Shown here in pieces: positions 17,637 to 25,833 of a DNA stretch of 64,000 bases. A model generated the notes under the pieces. That model was not told where the DNA came from. It saw only the letters and a list, made by a program, of their open reading frames with translations, and did no database searches. Location: positions 1,183,001 through 1,247,000 of the forward strand of contig NZ_JACHVC010000012.1 in NCBI RefSeq assembly GCF_014230145.1, given 5' to 3'. The translations under genes were made by a program, and so were the position numbers. Positions within the stretch are counted from its first letter, which is position 1, and each line of letters starts with the position of its first letter. This stretch comes from Pelagicoccus albus (GTDB lineage: Bacteria; Verrucomicrobiota; Verrucomicrobiia; Opitutales; Opitutaceae).

Positions 17637-19067
17637 TTAAGGAGCTGGGAAAACGACCGTATTGATCGATTGGGCTGGAAACTCCTGAGATACGACTATG
17701 TCTGATCCTGCCACCTGTAAGCTGGCGACATGTGGATCGTTTGAAGAATTAGCAATGACTGCGACGACTGAACCATCCGTATACAGAAAAGCGATACAAT
17801 CCCCCCAATCTCCGGTGCTCAGGATTTTTTTTGCTCCAGGACGTACGTAGTGGCTGAAGTGCTTATAGGTGAAGAATTCGCCGTTGTAGATAACCTTGCC
17901 AGTAGCCTTCTCGACGCTGATCGGAGCATTTTGCCGCCAGTTCCAAGGACCAAGTCCGCTGTCATCGAGAACCATATTCCATGCGTAGTACTGGTTGGCT
18001 CCGCCATCGATGTGGCGCTTTATTAGCCTGTACAACTCCATAGCTTGAGCCCAGCTATTGTCGCCGTTGAAGCATATGGATTCGCTCTGCATCAATTTCT
18101 TGTCCGGATAGACTTCGTTGGCGACGGCAATTTGGTTTTTGCTATCGTACTGGAAGGCGATGCCGGTGAGGTAGGAATTAGCCTCTTTGTCTTCTAGGAC
18201 GGATACAATTCGGTTGTTGAAGTTGTCACCGTCGTGTTGGGGATCTCCATTGATGCCGAACCAGAGCTCCACCTCCTTATTCTTCTTTGCTAAAGTCGGG
18301 CCAAGATAATCTCCTATGAATTCAGCGAGTTGATCTCCGGTGTACACGCAGGAAGGAAAGGGTTGCCACTGGTTTGGTTCGTTCTGGGGGGTGACAGCGA
18401 AGATGTTCACGCCTTCGTCTTGGTAGGCGTTGATCCATTTGGAGAAGTAGTTGGCGTAAGTCTTTAGTACTTTGGGCTCCCAACGGAGTGAACCGCCCGC
18501 GTAGAAATTGTTTTCCTTCATCCACTCTGGAGGGCTCCAAGGAGATGCCCAACACTGTAGGTTGGGTTGGGTTTCCATTGCCGCTTTGATGTAGGGGAGC
18601 AGGTTCTTGCGGTCTCGGTCGATGGAGAAGTGCTTTAGCTGGTAGTCCTCCGGAGTCTCCGCGAGCGAATAGTCGTCATCGTCGGGAGTGGATGGATCTC
18701 CATCGAGATTGATGGCGAAATCGCTAGAGCCGATGGGGATTCTAGCAAGGGTGAAGCCGCAGCCATCGTCGCCAAAAAGAGCTTCTAGAGCGGCTGTTCT
18801 GTCCGCGGGAGTCGCTGTTTTTAGGGCGACCCAGCCGAGTTCGTTGAACGAGCCGCCAAAGCCATCAATCGTTTGGTAGGTGCGGGAAGGGTCGAAGCGC
18901 AGGTTTGGGGCTTCGGATTCCGAAGCCGGGGAAATGTTCGCAAGTTCATGCTGCTGCCATGTTTTTCCTTCCTGACTGCTAAACCAGATAGGACTAGGAG
19001 CTGCGAAAGAATAGATGGATAGCGATAATCCGCAGCAGATGGCCGCCGACAGGTTTTTCTTTTTCAT
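17637..19067 (-). CDS. Secreted GH30 glucosylceramidase-like hydrolase
   Basis: 476 residues from ATG 19067. An upstream in-frame start at 19103 would put 12 extra residues before the basic n-region MKKKNLSAA, so the later start is preferred. A signal peptide ends near SFAAP. The GH30 signatures are present: TIDGFGGSFNE near the start of the barrel, acid/base Glu230 in TPQNEPNQW, nucleophile Glu329 in MQSESICF, and the WNMVLDDSGLGPWNW block, followed by the C-terminal beta domain (about 400-476). Family members cleave beta-glucosyl or beta-xylosyl/fucosyl linkages; the subfamily cannot be set here. It converges on the GH27 gene through a shared terminator. Confidence 0.93.
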   Translation of the reverse strand: MKKKNLSAAICCGLSLSIYSFAAPSPIWFSSQEGKTWQQHELANISPASESEAPNLRFDPSRTYQTIDGFGGSFNELGWVALKTATPADRTAALEALFGDDGCGFTLARIPIGSSDFAINLDGDPSTPDDDDYSLAETPEDYQLKHFSIDRDRKNLLPYIKAAMETQPNLQCWASPWSPPEWMKENNFYAGGSLRWEPKVLKTYANYFSKWINAYQDEGVNIFAVTPQNEPNQWQPFPSCVYTGDQLAEFIGDYLGPTLAKKNKEVELWFGINGDPQHDGDNFNNRIVSVLEDKEANSYLTGIAFQYDSKNQIAVANEVYPDKKLMQSESICFNGDNSWAQAMELYRLIKRHIDGGANQYYAWNMVLDDSGLGPWNWRQNAPISVEKATGKVIYNGEFFTYKHFSHYVRPGAKKILSTGDWGDCIAFLYTDGSVVAVIANSSNDPHVASLQVAGSDIVVSQEFPAQSINTVVFPAP

Positions 19068-19260
19068 GGGAGGTAGGGGTGTGTCTTGGCCTCTCGGATT
19101 CAAGAGTGACCAGAACGGGATTAACCAAGCGGACGGGGGGCCGCTATTCTTCCTTATGCTATCAAAAGCACTTTCGATGGGCTATCCCCCGAGAGGGTAA
19201 ACTCGGGCTGGATTCGCCTCGTAGGCCTTTCGATTGCTATCGAATGAGCTGTTTACCGAG

Positions 19261-19316
19261 GGTAGGGCGTGGCCGCCGTGCCACGCCTAGGTCCGGCACG
19301 GCGGCCGGACCCTACC
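19261..19316. repeat. REP-like imperfect palindrome next to the RAYT gene (copy 1)
   Basis: Outer arms GGTAGGG (19261-19267) and CCCTACC (19310-19316) enclose a long GC-rich inverted repeat whose arms share GGCCGCCGTGCC and GGCACGGCGGCC. A nested hairpin GCGTGG/CCACGC lies at 19267-19286. The right arm contains the stop codon of the transposase gene. Confidence 0.75.
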
Positions 19317-19773
19317 TGAAATCGTTGGCGAACCACTTGTAGGGCCATTCTTCTGCGGTTTCGCAAAGCTCTGCTCGTACTGGGTTTTGTAAGATGTAGT
19401 GGGTTTTTTCTTCATACGAATCGTCGTTGCGGAGTCGGTGATCGAAGAAACCTTTTTGCCATTTGATGCCGTGCTGTTGAGCGAGGCGTTGTTTGAAGGA
19501 TGCGATTAGTTTGTCGAGCGGTTCGAGCTTTGCGTTGTATCCAATGATTGCATGCAGGTGGTCGGGCATCAGCAAAAAGAGATACGGATAGAGAAGTGAT
19601 CTTTTAATGCGGAAATTGAGTCCATCGTAGATCGCGGAAGCGATTTCGGGGTTGGCAAGTTGGTTCTTGTAGCGGGGTTGGCAGCAGATGGTTATGAAGT
19701 AGTGTGCTTTGGTCGTGTCGATCCAGTCAGGCGGAGTATGGAAAAGGTATTTCCGCGGGGTGAAATGGGGCAT
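19312..19773 (-). CDS. REP-associated tyrosine transposase (RAYT, Y1_Tnp family)
   Basis: 153 residues. It matches the IS200-like/RAYT family by the N-terminal HYFITICCQPR strand, the metal-binding MPDHLHAI (His-x-His of the HUH fold), the LIASFKQR helix that carries the catalytic Tyr equivalent in relatives, and the terminal WQKGFFDHRLRNDDSYEEK and YILQNPVRA blocks. RAYTs are single-copy domesticated enzymes that act on REP palindromes. Here GC-rich palindromes lie on both sides (19261-19316, 19804-19828, 19893-19919), and the stop codon is inside one of them. A full IS is not present. It is likely chromosomally resident and responsible for REP spread. Confidence 0.92.
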   Translation of the reverse strand: MPHFTPRKYLFHTPPDWIDTTKAHYFITICCQPRYKNQLANPEIASAIYDGLNFRIKRSLLYPYLFLLMPDHLHAIIGYNAKLEPLDKLIASFKQRLAQQHGIKWQKGFFDHRLRNDDSYEEKTHYILQNPVRAELCETAEEWPYKWFANDFR

Positions 19774-19803
19774 TTAGGTGAGGAGTGAGATTCGATTCTA
19801 GGC

Positions 19804-19828
19804 AGGGCGTGGCCGCCGTGCCACGCCT
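19804..19828. repeat. REP-like palindrome (copy 2)
   Basis: A 25-bp sequence identical to 19264-19288, including the hairpin GCGTGG-N8-CCACGC, lies 31 bp upstream of the RAYT start. Confidence 0.75.
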
Positions 19829-19892
19829 TGAGGTGTTTGGAGTTTTCGTCCAAGCGTCTTTCTGGGCAAGGATCTTGATTGGGCTTGGTTTA

Positions 19893-19919
19893 GGCGTGGG
19901 GCGGCGCCCACGCCCTACC
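19893..19919. repeat. REP-like palindrome (copy 3, inverted)
   Basis: A hairpin GGCGTGGG-N6-CCCACGCC is followed by CTACC, so the right side is the inverse of the GGTAGGGCGTGG end of copy 1. Copies 2 and 3 in opposite orientation resemble a BIME arrangement. Confidence 0.7.
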
Positions 19920-19938
19920 AGAGTAGGGCCTAGATACC

Positions 19939-19970
19939 AAAAACGCCAAACCGAGCGATCGGTTTGACGT
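19939..19970 (-). terminator. Terminator for the 20030-21004 gene
   Basis: A 12-bp stem with one mismatch (ACGCCAAACCGA / TCGGTTTGACGT) is flanked by A5 on the plus strand, which gives a U-run on minus-strand RNA. A second GC-rich hairpin (GAGAGACCGG...CCGGCCTCTCTC, about 19985-20016) lies between it and the stop codon. Confidence 0.65.
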
Positions 19971-20029
19971 GTGTTTAAATAGGTGAGAGACCGGAATTCC
20001 CGGGCCGGCCTCTCTCTTTTAGGAGGTTC

Positions 20030-21004
20030 CTAACCTTGGCAGCATCCGCCGCCAGCTCCGCAGCCCGAACAGGCGGCACAAGCTTCGCGAATGACCTTTA
20101 GCCGTTGGAAAGTCTTGAAGGTGTAGCTGCCGATATCGAAGTCGTAGACGCTTTCCGCCACGATTTGTACTTTGTCTCCATCGAAACAGACTTCCATTGG
20201 GATGGTGCGCATCTCTGTCATTTCGATGAGGCTTGGGGCTTCGAATGGTTCGATTACTGTGACGGAGTTGTCTGTCGCTACGGCACGGATACCGGTGTGT
20301 ATGGTTTTAAGCGATGTGAGGGTGCCGTCTGTATCGAAACGTACGGAGCTTTGGTCTGAATTGATACCCACCATTTCCGCGTCGAAGGCCTTGATTGGCC
20401 CGATCGGGGTTTGGATTTCAAAGGGTGCGGAGGGCTCGACAGTTTTAAGGGAGCCGTCTTCGTAGAGCGAAAAGCCGGTGCGTACACTCATTTCCCCTAC
20501 TGGAGTTTGGATACTGATTTTTTGGCCCGGCCATAGGGTGATCGATTTCACCGCGCCGCTAGGATAAAAGTGTGCGTTGATAATCTTGGCGCTGAACTTT
20601 CCAACCGACAGGTCGAAGTCGAGGACTTCGGCGAGTTCGCCTTCATTGGTCTCCGACCAGTAGCCATCGATTTGGCCGTTTAGAGGAAAAATCCGGTTGA
20701 GCGACCCGTTGTCGTAGAAGGTCACAAGCTCGGCATTCATTTCTCCGATGGGAGTCTGGAGGGCCGTAGCTTCTTCGAGAGCCGCGCTTTTTAGCTGGCC
20801 GTTCTTAAAGAAGGTTAGTGCTGCTCGATGCTTCTTTTGGCGTTCTCCGTATACGGCGGTACGGTACTGCGGGATGACTTCTCCTATAGGAGTTTGAATA
20901 CGGTTTTCCTCCTTGAAGGTGCATGATTTCAAGGTTCCGTCGCTATAGGTAGAGGAAGAGGAAATGCCGGTGAGTTTGCTGCACAGAGTGTCGAGAGTTT
21001 CCAT
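20030..21004 (-). CDS. Repeat protein with '[IL]QTP[IV]GE' beta repeats and Cys-rich tail
   Basis: 324 residues with no signal peptide or membrane segment. About seven beta repeats alternate two units: a 'drawing' unit such as YDNGSLNRI/YEDGSLKTVE/FKNGQLKSAA, and a second unit [IL]QTP[IV]G-[EP]. The order suggests a solenoid like MORN/YwqK-type proteins. The end of the protein is CAACSGCGAGGGCCQG, with six Cys among the last residues, which suggests metal or Fe-S binding or a thioether-type modification substrate. The family is familiar as uncharacterised in anaerobes and other bacteria, and no function is known to me. It is preceded and followed by terminators, so it is probably monocistronic. 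Confidence 0.75.
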   Translation of the reverse strand: METLDTLCSKLTGISSSSTYSDGTLKSCTFKEENRIQTPIGEVIPQYRTAVYGERQKKHRAALTFFKNGQLKSAALEEATALQTPIGEMNAELVTFYDNGSLNRIFPLNGQIDGYWSETNEGELAEVLDFDLSVGKFSAKIINAHFYPSGAVKSITLWPGQKISIQTPVGEMSVRTGFSLYEDGSLKTVEPSAPFEIQTPIGPIKAFDAEMVGINSDQSSVRFDTDGTLTSLKTIHTGIRAVATDNSVTVIEPFEAPSLIEMTEMRTIPMEVCFDGDKVQIVAESVYDFDIGSYTFKTFQRLKVIREACAACSGCGAGGGCCQG

Positions 21005-21135
21005 GATGCCGGCGAAAATGCAGTTTTTACACCTTACCTTGGGGGTGCTCTTTTTTTTGAGGCGCTTAAAAGAAGATATAATGGTAATTAATATATTATC
21101 TTATGTGATAGTAGGCTTGAAACCGATTCGGGCAC

Positions 21136-21162
21136 AAAAAAGACCGAGGGGGGACCTCGGCC
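21136..21162 (-). terminator. Intrinsic terminator of the 21195-21878 gene
   Basis: The stem CCGAGG / CCTCGG with a G-rich loop has six A residues on its left, giving U6 on minus-strand RNA, 33 bp past the stop codon. Confidence 0.75.
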
Positions 21163-21194
21163 GTTTCATTTTGAGCTCCTATGAGCCCGTTAAA

Positions 21195-21878
21195 TTAAGG
21201 CATCTCCAGCCGTGTAAGCTCTGAATAGCCGAGCAGGGATCCATTTTTCTTGTAGGTCTCGGTTTTCACGCCGCCGACTTCTTTGGATATCCAATCGATG
21301 GTGCGGAGCTCGATACTCATAATCGATTTTGTCAGGACACGCTGGGAGATCTTATAGCATTCAAAGGTTCCCGCTGGGGTGGTGATGGTTTCCTTGCCTT
21401 CTACTACCCGGTCGACGACATCGACGCGGATGGACATATTGATAGGCCCGCTTGCGGCGAGATCCATACTGATATATCCGTCGCTCAGCTCTTGGCCGAC
21501 GTGAAGGTCGCTGGGCAGATCGATGGCCTCCATGGTCACGCTGGCATCGGCTTTCATTCCCATTTGTTCGGGCTGGAAGAATGAGCTCATGTCGACGTAG
21601 AACACATCCCCTTCGCAGCGGTATTTGAGATCAGACTCGAAAACTTCTTTTCCCTTTTTGTCGAGGCTTGCCTGGTGGACGACATATTCTACGCCGCCGT
21701 CGATCTTATTGGTCTCTGTTAGTTCCAGAAGGACGGAGCCATTGGGCTTACCCTTTTTGTTGTAAGAGGTCTGCTCCCAAATGGTGCCGATTTTTTGTGG
21801 GATAAAGGTTTCGCAATCCGCGGCGTGTAACAGAGTGGCCAGCGAGAGAGCTACGAGTGACAGGAGTATGTTTTTCAT
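21195..21878 (-). CDS. Periplasmic DUF3108/TapB-like protein
   Basis: 227 residues with a clean signal peptide (MKNILLSLVALSLATLLHA, cleavage before ADCE). The body is a single beta-sandwich-like domain with the GTIWEQTSYNKKGK start, an internal TTPAGTFECYKISQ block and a closing WISKEVGGVKTETYKKNGS. These blocks are seen in DUF3108/TapB-family proteins, which have a lipocalin-like or LolA-like lipid-handling appearance. Two Cys (in ADCE and in KYRCEGDV) may form a disulphide. No partner gene is obvious; lpxR lies upstream on the same strand after 196 bp. The molecular role is unknown. Confidence 0.7.
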   Translation of the reverse strand: MKNILLSLVALSLATLLHAADCETFIPQKIGTIWEQTSYNKKGKPNGSVLLELTETNKIDGGVEYVVHQASLDKKGKEVFESDLKYRCEGDVFYVDMSSFFQPEQMGMKADASVTMEAIDLPSDLHVGQELSDGYISMDLAASGPINMSIRVDVVDRVVEGKETITTPAGTFECYKISQRVLTKSIMSIELRTIDWISKEVGGVKTETYKKNGSLLGYSELTRLEMP

Positions 21879-22074
21879 GAGTTTTGGATTTCCAAGTTTA
21901 GATCGAAAAACAACTACGATTCTCCGCTTTGCTCAAACGAATTCATCTTCCGCATCTACAATCACATCCCCGGTTTATAGGTGATTGCTTGTAGGTTTAT
22001 GGTCGATACGTTGTCGCAAGTTTTTGGCGGGTGGATAGGATGTTAGCACTTACCGCTTTGGCAGGTGTCTTTTA

Positions 22075-23106
22075 TTAGTAGGCTCGCGAGTAGCTGAAGG
22101 CTCCGTAGGTTTCGGCTTTGTCTTGGCTTTCGAATTCTTTGCTGCGGGTGATGTTTACGAAAGAAAAGCGGTTGTAGCCCCAGACGATCTGAACGCCGAT
22201 TTGGTACTCCGCCAAGGTCTTCTTTTTGACGATCGAGTAGGGGGAGTCGCGAAATGTATTTCCGTCGAGGAATAGGTTTCTTGCCATGTACGCTCCATTC
22301 ACAGAGCTGAAGATCTGCCAGGAAAAGGCTCCCGGGCTGGAGTTGAAGTAACCGTTGCCCGGTAAAGTGAGTCCAAGCCGGGGTGAGCCGTAGCTTCGTT
22401 TAGATTTAGAGCCGATGGAGAATGCTGCTCCCGCATTGGCCGCGGTGTAAACGTTTCCAACGATCCCGCCGACAAAGGGCATCAAATCCACCTGCACTGG
22501 ACCGGTTTCAGCTTCGTGCAACAGGAGCCAAGAACGTTGCATCACGAGTTGGAGAGTTGGCTCGTTTTCCAACTGGTTATCCCAGCCATTTGGGATGCGA
22601 GCATCTATGAAATTATGGATTAGGTCTTGGGTTTCCTCGCCCAAAGCGGCGGGGCCGACCATGCCGAAGCTGAGTTCCACTTGGTCGACGACGTTGTTAT
22701 CGATTTGGGTAAATCCGGTGGCTGCGTAGAGCCAAGCGGCATAGGGGCGGTCGTCTGTGATCAACGTATCCGAGTCGAGGTCGCTGGGGGTGAAGAGCTG
22801 TTGTCCGAGTGCGACTTCATAGCGATGTCGAGCGCTCGGGTCATTCTTCATGAAAAGTCCCAAAGTCGAATCCACCAGGCTCAGCGTTTTGCCTTCTGGC
22901 AGCAGATTCGCGAAACGGACACCGCTGGTATAGAGTCGGTCGTTGTTGCTGATAAAGTCGTTCTCGACCGTGACGGTGAATATGCTCCGATCGCTCGGAG
23001 CGAGGGCGGGCGTGGGTGAAGCCGTTTCTGCGGCGGAAGTAATTGAAGTCAGAACCAAGGCGAAGCAGGTCCAGATTTTGGTAGAAGTTTTTGCGGAAGA
23101 TCGCAC
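22075..23106 (-). CDS. lpxR: LpxR-family outer-membrane lipid A deacylase (DUF2219)
   Basis: 343 residues with a signal peptide ending near SAAETAS. The family signatures are present in order: TVENDFISNNDRLYTSGVR (the Asn-Asp pair needed for catalysis in Salmonella LpxR), LFTPSDLDSDTLITDDRPYA, and TQDLIHNFIDARIPNGWDNQ with the catalytic-type His. It ends with a barrel-like strand GAFSYSRAY. LpxR removes the 3'-acyloxyacyl group of lipid A in the outer leaflet using Ca2+. Whether the substrate in this bacterium is lipid A of the same structure is inference. About 107 bp separate it from the chrA stop upstream. Confidence 0.85.
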   Translation of the reverse strand: MRSSAKTSTKIWTCFALVLTSITSAAETASPTPALAPSDRSIFTVTVENDFISNNDRLYTSGVRFANLLPEGKTLSLVDSTLGLFMKNDPSARHRYEVALGQQLFTPSDLDSDTLITDDRPYAAWLYAATGFTQIDNNVVDQVELSFGMVGPAALGEETQDLIHNFIDARIPNGWDNQLENEPTLQLVMQRSWLLLHEAETGPVQVDLMPFVGGIVGNVYTAANAGAAFSIGSKSKRSYGSPRLGLTLPGNGYFNSSPGAFSWQIFSSVNGAYMARNLFLDGNTFRDSPYSIVKKKTLAEYQIGVQIVWGYNRFSFVNITRSKEFESQDKAETYGAFSYSRAY

Positions 23107-23213
23107 GGGAAGGAGGATTGTTTTGAAACAGATAATCGTTGGCTAGGATTACGATTCGCTGCGTAAGGTCCTACGAACGAGCGCAGCAAAAGCCTGCTCG
23201 GGGGCAGGGGCCA

Positions 23214-24389
23214 CTAGCCTAACAAAAGTTGTCCCAGAATTGCTCCGGTAGCGGCTAAGAGCCACGGTGGCATTTTCCAGATCCGGAGGGCTAAAAAGGC
23301 GGCGAGTCCGAAGCAGAAGGTCGCGTTTCCCTTGATCGTTCCAGTCCAAATCGGGTCGTAGAGAGCGGCAAACAAAAGTCCAACGACGGCGGCATTCGCT
23401 CCCATCAAAACTGCCCGAGCCCCTTTTATCGTTCGAATCCGTTCCCAGAAAGGTATGGCTCCCAAGACGAGAAGCCAGGCCGGCAGGTAGATCATGATCA
23501 GTGAGAACACTCCGCCCGCTATCCCTTGGGGGCCATTTGTCATCGCGGTTCCCAAAAAGGCAGAGAAAGCGAATAGCGGCCCCGGTAGGGCTTGAGCTGC
23601 TCCGTATCCAGCGAGGAATGACGACTCGTCGATCCAGCCACGTTGTACGGTGGAGCTTTCGAGAAGTGGGAGTACCACATGGCCACCTCCAAAAACGAGA
23701 GAGCCCGCCTGGTAGAATGAGGTGCCGATTTCCAGCTCTTGGTTGTCGGGCAGAAAGTGTGAAGCTGCCGGTAGGCCAAATAGGAGCGTGAAGAAAGCGG
23801 CGAGGTACAGGGCTCCGCTTTTTTTACTCCTTGTCTCGGGCACATGGGGTGAAGCGGGTGGTTCCGCCTCCTTCTGGTAGAGGAACAGCCCTGCGAGAGC
23901 TCCGAATAGAATGGCGAGCAATTGATAGAGCGGCGAGTCGGCCAACAAGAGTCCGATAGTCACGATCACCGCTATCGTAGCCCGGCTACGATCGGGGCAA
24001 AGCGATTTAGCCATGTTCCAAGACGCGTTGGCCACGACAGCGACCGCGACGAGTTTAAGCCCAGTCACCCAGCCCGCTTCCGATAAATCCCCTGCGTATT
24101 TCAATCCCAACGCCAAACTGATCATCAGAATGGCGGAAGGAAGGGTGAAGCCTATCCAGGCCAGAAACGCTCCTGCTATGCCTCCCCGACGTAGTCCGAT
24201 AGCGAAGCCGACTTGGCTGCTCGAGGGCCCTGGCAGAAATTGGCAGAGGGCCACGGTGTCGGCGTAGTCGGCCTCGCTCAACCACTTCTGCCGTCTTACG
24301 AATTCCTCAAAGTAGTAGCCCATGTGGGCGGTCGGTCCGCCAAAGGCGTAACAGCCGAGCCGCAGGAATGTGAGGAAGATTTCTTTCAT
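23214..24389 (-). CDS. chrA: Chromate transporter ChrA (two-domain, long-chain type)
   Basis: 391 residues with about ten hydrophobic segments in two homologous halves. The first half has FLRLGCYAFGGPTAHMGYY and CQFLPGPSSSQVGFAIGL; the second repeats the pattern as FYQAGSLVFGGGHVVLPLL and AAQALPGPLFAFSAFLG. This internal duplication and these motifs define the CHR family, which exports chromate using the proton gradient. A central hydrophilic loop (about 185-205, rich in Pro, Glu and Lys) separates the halves. No chrB or chrF regulator is adjacent. The LacI-type gene 84 bp upstream on the same strand is not an expected chromate regulator. Confidence 0.92.
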   Translation of the reverse strand: MKEIFLTFLRLGCYAFGGPTAHMGYYFEEFVRRQKWLSEADYADTVALCQFLPGPSSSQVGFAIGLRRGGIAGAFLAWIGFTLPSAILMISLALGLKYAGDLSEAGWVTGLKLVAVAVVANASWNMAKSLCPDRSRATIAVIVTIGLLLADSPLYQLLAILFGALAGLFLYQKEAEPPASPHVPETRSKKSGALYLAAFFTLLFGLPAASHFLPDNQELEIGTSFYQAGSLVFGGGHVVLPLLESSTVQRGWIDESSFLAGYGAAQALPGPLFAFSAFLGTAMTNGPQGIAGGVFSLIMIYLPAWLLVLGAIPFWERIRTIKGARAVLMGANAAVVGLLFAALYDPIWTGTIKGNATFCFGLAAFLALRIWKMPPWLLAATGAILGQLLLG

Positions 24390-24473
24390 CGAAGCAACGG
24401 CTACAGGTTGCTTCTGAGCTTGGACTTGGCAAGAACCTTGGGAAGCCTTGCGTTACGAGTTTTTGGCGCCGAG

Positions 24474-25547
24474 CTAGACCTCGGAAACGGCGAGAGCGGG
24501 GTTTGAGGCGAGGGGCAATGAGGTCCCGTCGATCCAAGTACCTTCCACTTTGGTGACAGTCGGATAATCCGGCAGGCCTATCTGGTTTTGTTGAAGTTGA
24601 CCCGCTAGGATTTCCACAGCTAGTTCTCCAACGCGTAGGCAATTATTAAATACGCCCGCGTTTCCGCTGTCTTTCGTCTCTGGGCAGATATCGATATAGG
24701 CGAAATCCTCCGGTGTTTTTATCTGCAGGAGTTCGAAGGCTGACTTAACAAACTCGGAGTAGCCGATAACGACTTCCGGATTGTGCTCCTTGCGCCAGCT
24801 TTCGAATTCAGCTACGGGCATTCCCACGGAAGAGCGGGCTTCTGTATCGAAAATCTTGATAGGTACGCGATCCTGCTCCGGTACCTGCAATTGGCTAGCT
24901 AGAAATCCGGCGGTCCAAGCGTGGTTGACGTAGGCGTCCCACCAACGCGGCAATACGAAACCGATACGTTTGTAGCCCGCTTCGCGAGCCTTGCGGAAGG
25001 CGAGTTGGATTATGGCTCGCTGGTCATTGGAGATGGTATGCACGTGCAGCGAGGTCGGGAAAAAGTCGATTTTCACCGAGCTATACTTGTCCCACTGTAA
25101 TCTGGGCTCACGGTCTTCCCCCAGTTTGTGGGAGGCGATAATCAAACCGCGGATACCGCGAGCGAGCAGGATTTCATTTATCCGCTCGTGGGAGAGCCCC
25201 GGCTTGCCCAACCAAAAATGGTCAATTTTATAACCCAGCTGGTTGGCTCGCTCGACTGCTCCTTCGTAGAAATTGCGGTGCGGTATGCTTTTCTTCCAGC
25301 CCCACTCTGTGCGCCAATAGGTCAGATAAGCGATCGGGGCAGCCTGCTGTTTAGGCGATGCGTTGCGGCGGTATGCTACAAGCGCTCCTAGTGCCGGATC
25401 GGGACGATAGCCCATCTCGTCCGCCAGAGCTTGGATTTTTTTGGTCGTTTCGGCCGGCAACCTAGGATGGTTGCGCAAGGCCATGGAGATGGTGGTGGGG
25501 TGGTAGCCAGCTTTCTTGGCTATGTCTGCAAGGGTAATACGGCGCAT
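24474..25547 (-). CDS. LacI-family transcriptional regulator
   Basis: 357 residues. The N-terminal LacI helix-turn-helix is unmistakable: ITLADIAKKAGYHPTTISMA, then RNHPRLPAETTKKIQALADE and MGYRPDPALGALVAYRR. The C-terminal part (about 65-345) is a periplasmic-binding-protein-like ligand domain. Family members repress or activate sugar genes in response to a sugar. No sugar operon is directly attached, so the target is not known; the glycan genes at 8-19 kb are candidates. About 286 bp separate its start from the divergent gene at 25834; no paired operator was identified there. Confidence 0.93.
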   Translation of the reverse strand: MRRITLADIAKKAGYHPTTISMALRNHPRLPAETTKKIQALADEMGYRPDPALGALVAYRRNASPKQQAAPIAYLTYWRTEWGWKKSIPHRNFYEGAVERANQLGYKIDHFWLGKPGLSHERINEILLARGIRGLIIASHKLGEDREPRLQWDKYSSVKIDFFPTSLHVHTISNDQRAIIQLAFRKAREAGYKRIGFVLPRWWDAYVNHAWTAGFLASQLQVPEQDRVPIKIFDTEARSSVGMPVAEFESWRKEHNPEVVIGYSEFVKSAFELLQIKTPEDFAYIDICPETKDSGNAGVFNNCLRVGELAVEILAGQLQQNQIGLPDYPTVTKVEGTWIDGTSLPLASNPALAVSEV

Positions 25548-25833
25548 AGTGCTTGATTGGGGTTTGGGGGGGCGTTCGCCTAACGCGATTTTGCTAAGTA
25601 AGCGCCTTCGAGCTACTATCTCAAGTTGAGTCTATAATTAGATTCAGTTTGCTCTATCGTTAGACGCCGGCGGTTGGGAGTTGCTCGTCCGATTTGGCCA
25701 CTACTTCGCTTAACTCCTGGCAAATGGCGCTTCGATTTGACGAACTCGCCTTTGGACGGGAATCTAACTTGCCCGAAGCCAAGCGCGTCTTTTCTGTAAC
25801 CCTTTCCAATCCTTTTGTGTAACACCTAAGCAA

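Noticed and set aside
21959-21987. Inverted repeat CAATCAC-N15-GTGATTG as terminator of lpxR
   Set aside because: No U-run follows on the minus strand and it lies about 90 bp beyond the stop; the function cannot be stated.
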